DNA of 64,000 nucleotides from Aquimarina spongiae (GCF_900141785.1 NZ_FQYP01000006.1:62001-126000), one strand, 5' to 3'; shown: positions 45,391 through 55,349, numbered from the stretch's first letter. Translations and numbers: made by a program. The notes: generated by a model not told the origin, from the letters alone.

Positions 45391-48300
45391 TTAGAAAGAA
45401 GCTTTAACACTGATACCATATCTTCTTGAACTTGGTCCATTCAAAAAGTCAAAACCTCTACCGTTACCTACTCCTAATCCAGCTACGTTAGGATCGAAAT
45501 TCGTTCCATCAGGAATATTGAAGGCGTCAAACCATAAGTTATATCCTGTAAGATTCACGCTAAGTGAACCAAAAGGTGTATTGTCTAAATATTTTGTTGG
45601 TAATGAATACCCTAAAGAAAGTTCTTGTAATCGTAGTACTGTTCCGTCAAAAACACCAAGTTCATCAGGTCCAAATAATACATTCGAGAAATAGAATGTT
45701 GAATTGTTGATCTGAATGTTGTTTTGAGAGCCATCTTCTCTTACTCCAGGTAAGATAAATGTGTTTTCTCTGTCAACAGTATCAGTGGTTAGTCCTCTTC
45801 CTAATAAGGTAGATACTGTTCTTGAATAGATGTCTCCTCCTTTAACAAAAGTAAATAAGAAACTTAAGTTGAAGTTTTTGTAAGAGAATGAGTTGTTTAC
45901 GTTCAATAAGTAATCCGGGTTAGGGTCACCAATTACGAAAGTACCCTCTTCTTCTCTGTAATTACCAGCATCGTTAACCAAAAAGTTTCCATTGGCATCT
46001 CTTTCTATTCGGCTACCTACTATAACACCAAGAGGCTCTCCTTCGATAGCGGCATTACCAAGGTTTGAGAAACCAGAATACACAATAATATCGGTATCAG
46101 CACCAAGGTCTTCTACGGTAGTTTCGTTGGTGGTGAAATTGATATTGGTATTCCAATTGAATCCATTGTCTGGAAATTGAATAATATCGATGCCTAAATC
46201 AATTTCTAAACCATCACTTTTGATTTCTCCAATATTTTCACTGGTTACTGTAGCGCCAGTAGAGTTATCTAGTGGTCTGTCAATGATTAAGTCTTTGGTG
46301 ATTCTGTTATAATAAGAAGCGTTTAATGAGATTCTATTTCTAAAAAACCTTGATTCGATCCCTAGTTCGATCTCGTTTAGACGTTCTGGCTTCAGATCTG
46401 GGTTTCCTAGTCTAGGTGCTGCAGAATTGGTTACGATATCTGTTCCAGAATCCTGGAAGTTTTGAGTGTCCAAGTCAAGAGTGGTAGCTACCGGGAATCC
46501 GGTTGGGAAGTTTGCTGAAGTTCCATAACCTGCCCTTATTTTAAGGTAGTTAATACCGTTATCAGTTCTTAGTCCTTCTATTGCGGTTGTTGGTAAGAAA
46601 GATACGCTGGTACTAGGGTAAAAGATAGAGCGGTTGGCAGAACTTAGATTGGATACCCAGTCATTTCTTCCTGCAACGGTAAGATATAACATTCTTTTGT
46701 AGTCAAAATCTGCTTGTCCATACAAACCAACAATATTTCTTTCTTGTTTGAACTCTATTTCGTTTTGATTGGCAAAGTTTACATGTCTGAAAACATCAAA
46801 CACCTGTTGATCGCTACTAGCAACACCGTTACGTTCAAAAACTTCTCGTCTGCTTGTTGCACCTAGGTTAAAAGTCATTCCGACTTGTTCGCTAAGAGAG
46901 TAGCTACCATTAACGATAAAGTTATGGTCAAAAATGGTGTTGATATTAGTCCATGTTTGATAAATACCACTTCGTAAGGAAGCATCATCACTTACTCCAC
47001 CTTTGTTTTGTTGGTTAACATTTGATTCGGTATAGTTGTCCAAACCAAAACGGTATACCAGGTTTATATTATCGTTGATATCGTATTGAATAGTTCCATT
47101 ACCAAATACACGATTGGTAGTTTGACGGTTTAAGGCATTGTTCACTGTCCATAGTGGGTGCTGTATACTGTTGTTTTGACGATAATAAACACTGGATCCG
47201 TCTATTGGATTCTGAAACGGTAATCCTATTAAGTCAACACTACGCGGGGTAAAGAACAATTCTCCAAATACCGATGAACCTGTTCCAAAAGATCCGTTAC
47301 CTCTACTCGCTGATACTGGTGGAGTTCGGAAATCTGTTTTTGAATAGTTCAATGTATTCGAAAGCGTGATTTTGTTGGATAGTTGTGCTTTTCCTCCAAA
47401 ACCAAGTGTGTTTCTTCTTAAAGTGTTTCCTGGAGTGAAACCTTCATCTTCCAGATAACTATAGTTGGCATTATAACTTAAAGTGTTATCTGCAGTAGTT
47501 CCTCTAAAGTTAATTGCGGTATTAGAAACCGTTCCTGTTCTGAAAAAGTTTTCTACACTATCATAAGGTCTCCATTCATATCTCGCACCTGCAAACTGCG
47601 GAAATGCTGCTGGGATTCCTGTGGCAGAAGCTGCTGTGCTATATGGGTGAGCTAGAGTTCCATCTTCGTTAAATCCTCTGTTAGGGTCTGAGTTGATTCC
47701 ATTTCCCCAACCGGCAACACCATCTCTATCAAAACTTGGTCCCCAGTTACTAAAAAACCATCCGAAAGCCTGGTCAAATCCATTACCAAATTGATCTTGG
47801 TAATCAGGTAAGGAGGCAATTTCATTAAAGAAGAATGAAGAGGTTATGGTCACTTCGTTCTTTTTTAGTGCTCCACCTGTAGAACCATTTTTGGTAGTGA
47901 TAAGAATTACACCATTACGTCCTGCAGTACCATAAAGGGTTGCGGCTGCCAAACCTTTTAGTACGTTTACACTTTCTATACTGTTGGGATCCAGATCTAG
48001 GAATCTACTTGATCCGGAGTTACCATCGATAAAGTCATTCTGGCTGTCTCCATCATTACCTCCTTGCGAGTTGGTGTCACTGCTAAAAGGAACACCATCA
48101 ACAATAAATAGAGGTTGGTTACTACCACTAAAAGAACTTAGGCCTCGAATTACGATATTGGTACCTGATCCAGAAAGTCCATTTTGTTGTGTAATATTTA
48201 CACCTGAGGCTTTTCCGAAGAGTACCCTACCGATATCTCCTTCTGCTCTTTGTTCTAATTGTTCATCTTTTACTTCTGCTACTGCGTATCCCAGTGCCTG

Positions 48301-48648
48301 TTTCTCACGGCGAATACCTTGCGCAGTTACAATTACTTCTTCGAGTTCTGAGGTTGAAGATTCTAATTGCACATCAATAGTATTTGATGCGCCTACCAGT
48401 ACTTCCTTGTTGGTAAACCCAAGGAAGCTGAATACAAGAGTGCTTCCTTGAGCAGTTTCAATACTGTATTTTCCGTCAAAGTCTGATTGTGTTCCAGAGT
48501 CTGTTCCTTTCACAATGATGTTTACTCCCGGAAGAGGTGAGCCTGCATCATCTGTTATTGTTCCTGTGATTGTTTTTTCTTGTGCATACGAGAGGTGCAC
48601 TACCAGCGCTAGGAATAGCACCAGCATTCGATTTGTCGGTGATTTCAT
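45391..48648 (-). CDS. SusC/RagA-family TonB-linked outer-membrane transporter (locus 3)
   Basis: A 1085-residue barrel: signal peptide 1-22, carboxypeptidase-regulatory-like domain (about 24-97), LEEVIVT TonB-interaction motif at 102-108, plug with ATLYGTAGRNGVILITTKNG (typical), barrel ending SSRRYGISVKASF. No STN domain is present. It is the first gene of an operon with susD and the calcium-loop lipoprotein. Its start lies 495 bases from rpsL, transcribed in the opposite direction. Confidence 0.95.
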   Translation of the reverse strand: MKSPTNRMLVLFLALVVHLSYAQEKTITGTITDDAGSPLPGVNIIVKGTDSGTQSDFDGKYSIETAQGSTLVFSFLGFTNKEVLVGASNTIDVQLESSTSELEEVIVTAQGIRREKQALGYAVAEVKDEQLEQRAEGDIGRVLFGKASGVNITQQNGLSGSGTNIVIRGLSSFSGSNQPLFIVDGVPFSSDTNSQGGNDGDSQNDFIDGNSGSSRFLDLDPNSIESVNVLKGLAAATLYGTAGRNGVILITTKNGSTGGALKKNEVTITSSFFFNEIASLPDYQDQFGNGFDQAFGWFFSNWGPSFDRDGVAGWGNGINSDPNRGFNEDGTLAHPYSTAASATGIPAAFPQFAGARYEWRPYDSVENFFRTGTVSNTAINFRGTTADNTLSYNANYSYLEDEGFTPGNTLRRNTLGFGGKAQLSNKITLSNTLNYSKTDFRTPPVSASRGNGSFGTGSSVFGELFFTPRSVDLIGLPFQNPIDGSSVYYRQNNSIQHPLWTVNNALNRQTTNRVFGNGTIQYDINDNINLVYRFGLDNYTESNVNQQNKGGVSDDASLRSGIYQTWTNINTIFDHNFIVNGSYSLSEQVGMTFNLGATSRREVFERNGVASSDQQVFDVFRHVNFANQNEIEFKQERNIVGLYGQADFDYKRMLYLTVAGRNDWVSNLSSANRSIFYPSTSVSFLPTTAIEGLRTDNGINYLKIRAGYGTSANFPTGFPVATTLDLDTQNFQDSGTDIVTNSAAPRLGNPDLKPERLNEIELGIESRFFRNRISLNASYYNRITKDLIIDRPLDNSTGATVTSENIGEIKSDGLEIDLGIDIIQFPDNGFNWNTNINFTTNETTVEDLGADTDIIVYSGFSNLGNAAIEGEPLGVIVGSRIERDANGNFLVNDAGNYREEEGTFVIGDPNPDYLLNVNNSFSYKNFNLSFLFTFVKGGDIYSRTVSTLLGRGLTTDTVDRENTFILPGVREDGSQNNIQINNSTFYFSNVLFGPDELGVFDGTVLRLQELSLGYSLPTKYLDNTPFGSLSVNLTGYNLWFDAFNIPDGTNFDPNVAGLGVGNGRGFDFLNGPSSRRYGISVKASF

Positions 48649-48663
48649 TTATTTTAATTATTA

Positions 48664-48708
48664 GAATTAGCCAACTTCAAAGTTGATAATAAATAATAAC
48701 TAACAACT
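48664..48708 (-). promoter_or_regulatory. susC promoter and initial transcript box (locus 3)
   Basis: On the minus strand GTTGTT (48702-48707), after 15 bases TATCAACTTTG, then TGGCTAATTC (48664-48673) 15 bases before the ATG. The box order and spacing match the two other susC genes. Confidence 0.6.
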
Positions 48709-49059
48709 GTTCTTTTAGATTTTTTTAACGTTTTTTATTACGGTTTATCTGTTAATTTATGATAATTTAAGAGGACTTTTTCAACTTTTTAAACTTTGCG
48801 ATTGATTGTCTTAACAGCTGAAAATCAAACGAATAATTTTGCACTCTTTTTTGAACTGACTGTGGATTAGTTGTTTGTTTTGAGGAAATAAAGTTTATAA
48901 TCTTTTTTATTTGGTATAGTTTTGTTTTCCTTGCTACATCCTAATAAATTCTTGGCTGGAATTGGGGTAGTGGATTCTGAAAATGAGTTTTTCTGCTATT
49001 CTTATTTATGAGGTATTTTCGTAAGGATTTTTAATTCTTTAAAAATTAATGTACTAGGA

Positions 49060-49090
49060 TTTGATTTGCTCAAAAATATTTCTACCTTTG
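49060..49090 (+). promoter_or_regulatory. promoter of the rpsL-rpsG-fusA-rpsJ unit
   Basis: TTTG (49060-49063) and TACCTTTG (49083-49090) with 19 bases between them is an exact match to the Bacteroidota -33/-7 consensus. The leader from about 49096 to 49143 follows; a CCCTTT/AAAGGG hairpin at 49094-49106 sits at its very 5' end. Confidence 0.85.
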
Positions 49091-49143
49091 CAGCCCTTTT
49101 AAAGGGATATTTTAAAATTTTTAATAATAGTGTAAAGCAAATT

Positions 49144-49518
49144 ATGCCAACAATTTCACAATTAGTACGAAAAGGTAGAGCCAAAATAACTAAGAAGAGT
49201 AAATCGGCTGCTTTGGATTCGTGCCCGCAACGTCGCGGTGTATGTACTCGTGTATACACTACTACTCCTAAGAAACCAAATTCTGCGATGCGTAAAGTAG
49301 CGCGTGTTAGGTTAACGAATGGAAAAGAAGTGAATGCATACATCGGTGGTGAAGGTCACAATCTCCAGGAGCACTCGATAGTATTAGTTAGAGGTGGAAG
49401 GGTAAAAGATTTACCGGGAGTTAGATATCATATTGTTCGTGGAGCTTTAGACACCGCTGGTGTTGAAGGTAGAACACAACGTAGATCTAAATACGGTGCA
49501 AAACGCCCTAAAAAGTAA
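49144..49518 (+). CDS. rpsL: 30S ribosomal protein S12
   Basis: A 124-residue S12, which sits at the decoding centre. The [10 protein letters not shown] loop and the [13 protein letters not shown] loop have the wild-type lysines at positions corresponding to K43 and K88, the sites of streptomycin-resistance changes, so no resistance mutation is visible. The ATG at 49144 is chosen; the frame is open upstream to 49066, but that part overlaps the promoter and is not S12-like. It begins the str group with rpsG and fusA. Confidence 0.98.
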   Translation: MPTISQLVRKGRAKITKKSKSAALDSCPQRRGVCTRVYTTTPKKPNSAMRKVARVRLTNGKEVNAYIGGEGHNLQEHSIVLVRGGRVKDLPGVRYHIVRGALDTAGVEGRTQRRSKYGAKRPKK

Positions 49519-49538
49519 TTAAAAAACTTTAAGAAGAA

Positions 49539-50015
49539 ATGAGAAAAAGAAAGGCTAAAAAAAGACCGATTTTACCAGATCCTCGTTTTAACGATCAATT
49601 AGTGACTCGTTTTGTAAATATGATGATGTGGGATGGTAAGAAATCTGTTGCTTTCAAGATTTTTTATGATGCGATTGATATCGTAGATCAGAAAAAACAA
49701 AATGAGGAAAAAACCGCATTAGAAATGTGGAAAGATGCATTGTCTAATGTAATGCCTCACGTAGAAGTACGAAGCCGAAGAGTTGGTGGAGCTACTTTTC
49801 AAATTCCTAATCCAATCAGACCAGACCGTAAGATATCTACTGCTATGAAGTGGTTGATTCAGTTTGCTCGTAAGAGAAACGAAAAATCTATGGCTCAAAA
49901 ACTTGCTGCAGAAATTATCGCTGCAGAAAAAGAAGAAGGAGCTGCGGTTAAGAAAAGAGTTGATACTCACAAAATGGCTGAAGCAAATAAAGCATTCTCA
50001 CACTTTAGATTTTAA
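49539..50015 (+). CDS. rpsG: 30S ribosomal protein S7
   Basis: A 158-residue S7, the 16S rRNA 3'-major-domain assembly initiator, recognised by [19 protein letters not shown] and the [15 protein letters not shown] strand pair. It starts 20 bases after rpsL. In E. coli S7 represses its own operon by binding the rpsL-rpsG gap; here the gap is far shorter and shows no clear structure, so such control is not supported. Confidence 0.98.
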   Translation: MRKRKAKKRPILPDPRFNDQLVTRFVNMMMWDGKKSVAFKIFYDAIDIVDQKKQNEEKTALEMWKDALSNVMPHVEVRSRRVGGATFQIPNPIRPDRKISTAMKWLIQFARKRNEKSMAQKLAAEIIAAEKEEGAAVKKRVDTHKMAEANKAFSHFRF

Positions 50016-50027
50016 TCAATAACAGAA

Positions 50028-52154
50028 ATGGCTAGAGATTTAAAATATACAAGAAACATAGGAATTGCTGCGCACATTGACGCAGGAAAGACAACGACTA
50101 CAGAGCGTATTCTTTATTACACTGGTGTAAGTCATAAAATAGGTGAGGTGCACGATGGTGCGGCTACTATGGACTGGATGGAGCAAGAGCAGGAAAGAGG
50201 TATTACAATTACTTCTGCTGCTACCACTTGTACGTGGAACTTTCCAACAGAAAATGGCAAGCCAACTGCAGATGCAAAAGGATACCACTTCAATATTATT
50301 GATACTCCAGGACACGTTGATTTTACCGTAGAGGTGAATCGTTCTTTACGTGTACTTGATGGATTAGTTTTCTTATTTAGTGCAGTTGATGGTGTAGAGC
50401 CTCAATCTGAAACTAACTGGAGACTAGCAGATAATTACAAAGTTCCAAGAATGGGATTTGTAAACAAAATGGATCGCCAGGGATCTAACTTTTTAGCAGT
50501 TTGTAATCAGGTAAAAGAAATGTTAGGATCAAATGCTGTTCCTATCGTTTTGAATATCGGTGATGAAGCTGATTTTAAAGGTATTGTTGATCTTGTGAAG
50601 AACCGTGCTATTGTATGGCATGATGAAACTCAAGGAGCAACATTTGATGTTATAGACATTCCTGAAGAGCTTAAAGCTGAAGCAAAAGAACTTAGAGGTA
50701 AGCTTATCGAAGAGGTAGCTGCTTATGACGAGGATCTTTTAGAAAAATACATGGAAGACGAGGAGTCTATTACCGAAGAGGAAGTGCATGCTGCACTTAG
50801 AGCTGCGGTAATGGATATGTCTATTATTCCAATGGTATGTGGTTCTGCTTTTAAAAATAAAGGAGTACAGTTCTTATTAGATGCTGTATGTCGTTACTTA
50901 CCTTCTCCAACGGATAAGGATGCAATTGTTGGAACTGATCCTAATACAGATGAAGAGATTTCTCGTAAGCCTGATGTTAAGGAGCCGTTTTCTGCATTGG
51001 CATTTAAGATTGCTACAGATCCTTTCGTAGGTCGTTTGGCTTTCTTCCGTGCGTATTCAGGTAGATTGGATGCAGGTTCTTACGTGTTAAATAATCGTTC
51101 TGGAAAGAAAGAACGTATTTCTCGTATTTACCAAATGCACTCCAACAAGCAAAATGCAATTGAATATATCGAGGCAGGAGATATTGGTGCAGCTGTAGGT
51201 TTTAAAGATATTAAAACTGGAGATACATTGTCAGATGAGAAGAATCCAATTGTTCTTGAATCAATGGACTTCCCTGATCCGGTAATTGGTATCGCTGTAG
51301 AGCCAAAAACAAAGGCTGATGTAGATAAATTAGGAATGGCTTTGGCTAAGTTAGCAGAAGAAGATCCTACATTTACTGTAAGAACAGATGAGGCTTCAGG
51401 ACAGACTATTATTTCTGGAATGGGTGAGCTTCACTTAGATATTATTGTTGACCGTTTAAAGCGTGAATTTAAAGTAGAGGTTAACCAAGGGCAACCACAG
51501 GTTGAGTACAAAGAAGCTATTACTGCTCGTGCAGAACATAGAGAAGTGTACAAGAAACAGTCTGGTGGTCGTGGTAAATTCGCAGATATTGTATTTACTA
51601 TGGAGCCTGCTGAAGAAGGTAAAGTTGGTCTTGAATTCGTTTCTGAGATTAAAGGTGGTAACGTTCCTAAAGAATTTATCCCTTCTGTAGAAAAAGGATT
51701 CAAAGTGGCTATGAAAAACGGACCTTTGGCTGGATATGAAATGGATGCAATGAAAGTGACACTTACTGATGGTTCTTACCACGATGTGGATTCTGATCAA
51801 TTGTCATTCGAGTTAGCTGCGAAGTTAGGTTACAAAGCTGCTGCAAAAGCTGCAAGAGCTGTAATCATGGAGCCTATTATGAAATTGGAGGTATTAACTC
51901 CAGAAGAAAACATGGGGGATATCGTAGGAGATTTGAACAGACGTAGAGGTCAGGTTAACGATATGAGTGATCGTTCAGGATCTAAGGTTGTGAAAGCGAT
52001 CGTTCCTCTTTCAGAAATGTTTGGTTATGTAACTTCATTAAGAACATTATCTTCTGGTAGAGCAACATCTACGATGGAATTTTCTCACTATGCAGAGACT
52101 CCTTCTAATATTTCAGAAGAAGTAATTGCAGCTGCAAAAGGAGTTAACGCTTAA
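50028..52154 (+). CDS. fusA: elongation factor G
   Basis: A 708-residue translocase GTPase. G1 is [10 protein letters not shown]3 DTPGHVDF, G4 NKMD; domains II-V follow in normal order ([18 protein letters not shown] marks domain III, and the [17 protein letters not shown] end marks domain V). It starts 12 bases after rpsG. No tuf gene follows, unlike the proteobacterial str operon; rpsJ comes next after 11 bases. Confidence 0.98.
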   Translation: MARDLKYTRNIGIAAHIDAGKTTTTERILYYTGVSHKIGEVHDGAATMDWMEQEQERGITITSAATTCTWNFPTENGKPTADAKGYHFNIIDTPGHVDFTVEVNRSLRVLDGLVFLFSAVDGVEPQSETNWRLADNYKVPRMGFVNKMDRQGSNFLAVCNQVKEMLGSNAVPIVLNIGDEADFKGIVDLVKNRAIVWHDETQGATFDVIDIPEELKAEAKELRGKLIEEVAAYDEDLLEKYMEDEESITEEEVHAALRAAVMDMSIIPMVCGSAFKNKGVQFLLDAVCRYLPSPTDKDAIVGTDPNTDEEISRKPDVKEPFSALAFKIATDPFVGRLAFFRAYSGRLDAGSYVLNNRSGKKERISRIYQMHSNKQNAIEYIEAGDIGAAVGFKDIKTGDTLSDEKNPIVLESMDFPDPVIGIAVEPKTKADVDKLGMALAKLAEEDPTFTVRTDEASGQTIISGMGELHLDIIVDRLKREFKVEVNQGQPQVEYKEAITARAEHREVYKKQSGGRGKFADIVFTMEPAEEGKVGLEFVSEIKGGNVPKEFIPSVEKGFKVAMKNGPLAGYEMDAMKVTLTDGSYHDVDSDQLSFELAAKLGYKAAAKAARAVIMEPIMKLEVLTPEENMGDIVGDLNRRRGQVNDMSDRSGSKVVKAIVPLSEMFGYVTSLRTLSSGRATSTMEFSHYAETPSNISEEVIAAAKGVNA

Positions 52155-52165
52155 TTATTACAGAA

Positions 52166-52471
52166 ATGAGTCAAAAAATCAGAATAAAACTAAAATCTTA
52201 CGATCACAACTTGGTAGACAAGTCTGCTGAGAAAATCGTAAAGACGGTAAAGAGTACAGGAGCTGTAGTAACTGGGCCGATTCCTTTACCAACACATAAG
52301 AAAATTTTTACTGTGCTACGTTCTCCACACGTAAACAAAAAGTCAAGAGAGCAATTTCAATTGAGTTCTTACAAAAGACTTTTGGATATCTATAGTTCTT
52401 CTTCAAAAACGATTGATGCGTTGATGAAGTTGGAATTACCAAGTGGAGTAGAAGTAGAGATCAAAGTATAA
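52166..52471 (+). CDS. rpsJ: 30S ribosomal protein S10
   Basis: A 101-residue S10, a 30S head protein and, as NusE, a transcription antitermination factor. The [21 protein letters not shown] start and the [13 protein letters not shown] loop are typical. It is tied to fusA upstream (11-base gap) but separated from rplC by 208 bases with a repeat-like element and a terminator-like hairpin, which is unusual within the S10 gene group. Confidence 0.98.
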   Translation: MSQKIRIKLKSYDHNLVDKSAEKIVKTVKSTGAVVTGPIPLPTHKKIFTVLRSPHVNKKSREQFQLSSYKRLLDIYSSSSKTIDALMKLELPSGVEVEIKV

Positions 52472-52479
52472 TTGATTTA

Positions 52480-52523
52480 GACTCCGCTCAACAATAGTTG
52501 ATATTAAATTGCTGAGCGGAGTC
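52480..52523. repeat. repeat-like inverted element in the rpsJ-rplC gap
   Basis: GACTCCGCTCA (52480-52490) and TGAGCGGAGTC (52513-52523) are perfect 11-base complements, with a further CAAT/ATTG pairing inside. The right arm continues as GTCGAAAC. From memory, TCGACT-n-CGCTCA-type palindromes recur in intergenic regions of many Flavobacteriaceae, so this is probably one copy of an interspersed palindromic repeat. I saw no second copy in the window. Confidence 0.6.
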
Positions 52524-52575
52524 GAAACAACATGTCCCAAGCTGCGTGCGAGGGAAAAACGGCAAAAATACATTT

Positions 52576-52609
52576 CAGGGTTGAAGGTGTTTTTAGCCCT
52601 GTTTTTTTT
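52576..52609 (+). terminator. terminator or attenuator between rpsJ and rplC
   Basis: CAGGGTTGAA (52576-52585) pairs with TTTTAGCCCTG up to 52601 (about 10 base pairs with two G-T wobbles), followed directly by eight Ts (52602-52609). This has the form of an intrinsic terminator, placed between two ribosomal protein genes normally co-transcribed. Confidence 0.65.
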
Positions 52610-52625
52610 GTAAAAGAATAAAGAG

Positions 52626-52648
52626 AAGTCAAGATCTAGTTTTGACTT
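52626..52648 (+). promoter_or_regulatory. small hairpin upstream of rplC
   Basis: AAGTCAA (52626-52632) and TTGACTT (52642-52648) are perfect complements around a 9-base loop, 31 bases before the rplC start. No consensus promoter is visible near it. Confidence 0.35.
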
Positions 52649-52679
52649 TAAATAAGAATAATTAATAAATAATTTAAAT

Positions 52680-53297
52680 ATGTCTGGGTTAATAGGAAAA
52701 AAGATCGGTATGACCAGCATCTTCGACGAGAATGGAAAGAATATTCCATGTACGGTGATCGAAGCTGGGCCATGCGTGGTTACCCAAGTCAGAACCAATG
52801 AGGTTGACGGTTATGATGCTGTTCAATTAGGTTTCGATGACAAAGCAGACAAAAATGCTTCAAAAGCGGCTTTAGGTCACTTTAAAAAAGCAGGAACTGT
52901 TGCTAAGCGTAAAGTTGTCGAGTTTAAAGGTTTTGATGAGGAGTACAAATTAGGTGACACGATAACAGTAGAGCACTTCGCAGAAGGAGAGTTTGTTGAC
53001 GTTTCAGGAACTTCAAAAGGTAAAGGTTTCCAAGGGGTTGTAAAAAGACACGGTTTCGGCGGTGTTGGACAAGCAACTCACGGGCAACATAACCGATTAA
53101 GAGCTCCTGGTTCTATTGGTGCTGCATCCTACCCTGCAAGAGTATTCAAAGGAATGCGTATGGCAGGTAGAATGGGTGGAGAAAAAGTAAAAGTTCAAAA
53201 CTTAAGAGTGTTAAAGGTAGTTCCAGAAAAGAACTTACTTGTGGTAAAGGGATGCGTTCCTGGTCATAAAAACACTTATGTAACGATTCAGAAGTAA
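52680..53297 (+). CDS. rplC: 50S ribosomal protein L3
   Basis: A 205-residue L3, an early 50S assembly protein reaching toward the peptidyl-transferase centre. The start [19 protein letters not shown] and the [23 protein letters not shown] loop ([17 protein letters not shown]) are diagnostic. Its stop and the rplD start overlap by one base (TAATG). It is the first gene after the structured gap that follows rpsJ. Confidence 0.98.
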   Translation: MSGLIGKKIGMTSIFDENGKNIPCTVIEAGPCVVTQVRTNEVDGYDAVQLGFDDKADKNASKAALGHFKKAGTVAKRKVVEFKGFDEEYKLGDTITVEHFAEGEFVDVSGTSKGKGFQGVVKRHGFGGVGQATHGQHNRLRAPGSIGAASYPARVFKGMRMAGRMGGEKVKVQNLRVLKVVPEKNLLVVKGCVPGHKNTYVTIQK

Positions 53298-53926
53298 TGA
53301 AAGTAGCAGTTGTTGATATAAACGGAAAAGAAACAGGAAGAAAGGTAGACCTTTCTGATGCTGTTTTCGGTATAGAGCCAAACAATCATGCTGTATACTT
53401 AGATGTGAAGCAATTCTTGGCGAATCAACGTCAGGGAACTCATAAAGCTAAGGAAAGAGCTGAGATTGCTGGTAGTACCAGAAAGATAAAGAAACAAAAA
53501 GGAACGGGAACTGCCAGAGCTGGTAGTATCAAGTCTCCTGTTTTTAAAGGAGGAGGTAGAATTTTTGGCCCAAGACCACGTAACTACTCTTTTAAATTAA
53601 ATAAGAACTTAAAAAGATTAGCACGTAAATCTGCCTTAAGTATCAAAGCAAATGACAAAGCGATAACCGTTATCGAAGACTTTAATTTTGATGCTCCAAA
53701 GACAAAGAATTTTACAGCAATTTTGAAGTCATTAGGGCTTGAAAACAAAAAGTCTTTGTTTGTGTTGGCAGAGTCAAATAATAATGTATATTTGTCGTCG
53801 CGCAATTTGAAAAGTTCAGAAGTTATAACTGCTTCAGAATTAAGTACTTACAAAATACTTAATGCAAACAGCGTTGTGCTTTTGGAAGGTTCTTTGAAAG
53901 GAATTGAAACGAATTTAAGTAAATAG
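53297..53926 (+). CDS. rplD: 50S ribosomal protein L4
   Basis: A 209-residue L4 lining the exit tunnel. The long basic extended loop is at about 45-100 ([23 protein letters not shown], in parts). In E. coli L4 represses the S10 operon through the rpsJ leader; here no such leader is seen before rpsJ, but the rpsJ-rplC gap offers an alternative control point. Start overlaps the rplC stop by one base. Confidence 0.97.
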   Translation: MKVAVVDINGKETGRKVDLSDAVFGIEPNNHAVYLDVKQFLANQRQGTHKAKERAEIAGSTRKIKKQKGTGTARAGSIKSPVFKGGGRIFGPRPRNYSFKLNKNLKRLARKSALSIKANDKAITVIEDFNFDAPKTKNFTAILKSLGLENKKSLFVLAESNNNVYLSSRNLKSSEVITASELSTYKILNANSVVLLEGSLKGIETNLSK

Positions 53927-53931
53927 AAGCC

Positions 53932-54222
53932 ATGAGTATCTTAATAAAACCTATTATTACGGAAAAGGCTACTAACGATAGTGAAGTGTATAACCGCTAT
54001 GGTTTTGTAGTAGATAAGAAAGCGAATAAGGTAGAGATCAAAAAGGCAGTTGAGGCTGCTTATGGTGTATCTGTTACTAAAGTTCGAACAATAAATGTCC
54101 GTCCGGATCGCAAGGTTCGTTATACCAAAACTGGTATGATCACTGGTAAAACAAGCGCTTACAAAAAAGCAATTGTACAGGTGGCGGAAGGTGATGTAAT
54201 TGATTTATATAGTAATCTTTAA
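53932..54222 (+). CDS. rplW: 50S ribosomal protein L23
   Basis: A 96-residue L23, at the tunnel exit where trigger factor and signal-recognition particle dock. The ILIKPIITEKAT start and the VEIKKAVEAAYGVSVTKVRTIN segment are typical. It begins five bases after rplD. Confidence 0.97.
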   Translation: MSILIKPIITEKATNDSEVYNRYGFVVDKKANKVEIKKAVEAAYGVSVTKVRTINVRPDRKVRYTKTGMITGKTSAYKKAIVQVAEGDVIDLYSNL

Positions 54223-54231
54223 GACTAGAAA

Positions 54232-55056
54232 ATGTCAGTAAGAAAATTAAAACCAATTACCCCAGGTCAGCGTTTTAGAGTAGTAAATGGATTTGACGCA
54301 ATTACTACTGATAAGCCGGAGAAAAGTTTATTAGCTCCGAAGAAAAGATCTGGAGGTAGAAACAGTCAAGGAAAAATGACAATCCGCTACAAAGGTGGAG
54401 GTCATAAAAGAAGGTATCGTATTATTGATTTTAAACGTGATAAGCATGGAATCCCTGCTACTGTTGCAACAATCGAATACGATCCAAACAGAACTGCTTT
54501 TATAGCGTTAGTAAATTACCAAGATGGTGAAAAGCGCTATGTTATCGCTCAAAATGGACTTCAAGTAGGGCAAAACATTGTTTCTGGAAACAATGTAGCA
54601 CCAGAAATTGGTAACGCAATGCCTTTAAGTGATATCCCATTAGGTACTATTATTTCATGTATAGAGTTAAGACCAGGTCAAGGTGCTGTTATGGCACGTA
54701 GTGCTGGTTCTTTTGCTCAATTGATGGCTCGTGATGGTAAGTTTGCAACTGTAAAGTTGCCTTCTGGCGAGGTAAGAATGGTATTGGTAAACTGTATGGC
54801 AACTATCGGTGCAGTATCTAACAGTGATCATCAATTGATCGTTGGTGGTAAAGCTGGTAGATCTAGATGGTTAGGTCGCAGACCACGTACAAGACCAGTA
54901 GCGATGAACCCGGTAGATCATCCAATGGGTGGTGGTGAAGGACGTTCTTCTGGAGGTCACCCACGTTCTAGAAAAGGTCTTCCTGCAAAAGGATTTAGAA
55001 CCCGTTCTAAGACGAAAGCGAGTAATAAGTATATTGTAGAACGTAGAAAGAAATAA
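54232..55056 (+). CDS. rplB: 50S ribosomal protein L2
   Basis: A 274-residue L2, needed for subunit joining and the peptidyl-transferase centre. The C-terminal block [19 protein letters not shown] contains the conserved histidine in the HPMGGGEG motif. Length is normal. It begins nine bases after rplW. Confidence 0.98.
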   Translation: MSVRKLKPITPGQRFRVVNGFDAITTDKPEKSLLAPKKRSGGRNSQGKMTIRYKGGGHKRRYRIIDFKRDKHGIPATVATIEYDPNRTAFIALVNYQDGEKRYVIAQNGLQVGQNIVSGNNVAPEIGNAMPLSDIPLGTIISCIELRPGQGAVMARSAGSFAQLMARDGKFATVKLPSGEVRMVLVNCMATIGAVSNSDHQLIVGGKAGRSRWLGRRPRTRPVAMNPVDHPMGGGEGRSSGGHPRSRKGLPAKGFRTRSKTKASNKYIVERRKK

Positions 55057-55062
55057 TAAGAT

Positions 55063-55341
55063 ATGGCACGTTCATTAAAAAAAGGACCTTACGTTCACTA
55101 TAAGTTAGAGAAAAAAGTAGCTGCTAATGTAGAGGCTAACAAAAAGTCTGTAATCAAGACTTGGTCTAGAGCATCTATGATTACTCCTGACTTTGTAGGG
55201 CAAACAATTGCAGTTCATAATGGTCGACAGTTTGTACCTGTATATATTACAGAGAATATGGTAGGTCATAAATTAGGAGAATTTTCGCCAACTCGTTCTT
55301 TTAGAGGACACGCTGGTGCTAAAAATAAAGGTAAAAAATAA
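55063..55341 (+). CDS. rpsS: 30S ribosomal protein S19
   Basis: A 92-residue S19 in the 30S head. [19 protein letters not shown] and the [20 protein letters not shown] end are diagnostic. It begins six bases after rplB. Confidence 0.98.
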   Translation: MARSLKKGPYVHYKLEKKVAANVEANKKSVIKTWSRASMITPDFVGQTIAVHNGRQFVPVYITENMVGHKLGEFSPTRSFRGHAGAKNKGKK

Positions 55342-55349
55342 TTTAAGCT

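Larger units (their letters stand above)
48649..49143. other. divergent intergenic region between susC (locus 3) and rpsL
   Basis: The 495 bases hold the susC promoter at the left (48664-48708) and the rpsL promoter and leader at the right (49060-49143). From about 48710 to 49055 I see only AT-rich sequence and short T runs; no gene or clear structured RNA was found. Confidence 0.6.

Noticed and set aside
39602..48451. Plus-strand open frames up to 155 codons opposite the susC genes
   Set aside because: They mirror the codon pattern of the susC genes, carry no signal peptide or domain, and are explained as antisense shadows.
29216..48648. Interpretation as a classical polysaccharide utilisation locus
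   Set aside because: No carbohydrate-active enzyme, sulfatase, hybrid sensor or sigma/anti-sigma pair is present, so a glycan substrate is not supported.
49002..49343. 113-codon minus-strand frame over the rpsL promoter and 5' end
   Set aside because: It overlaps a consensus promoter and a certain ribosomal gene and resembles no protein family.
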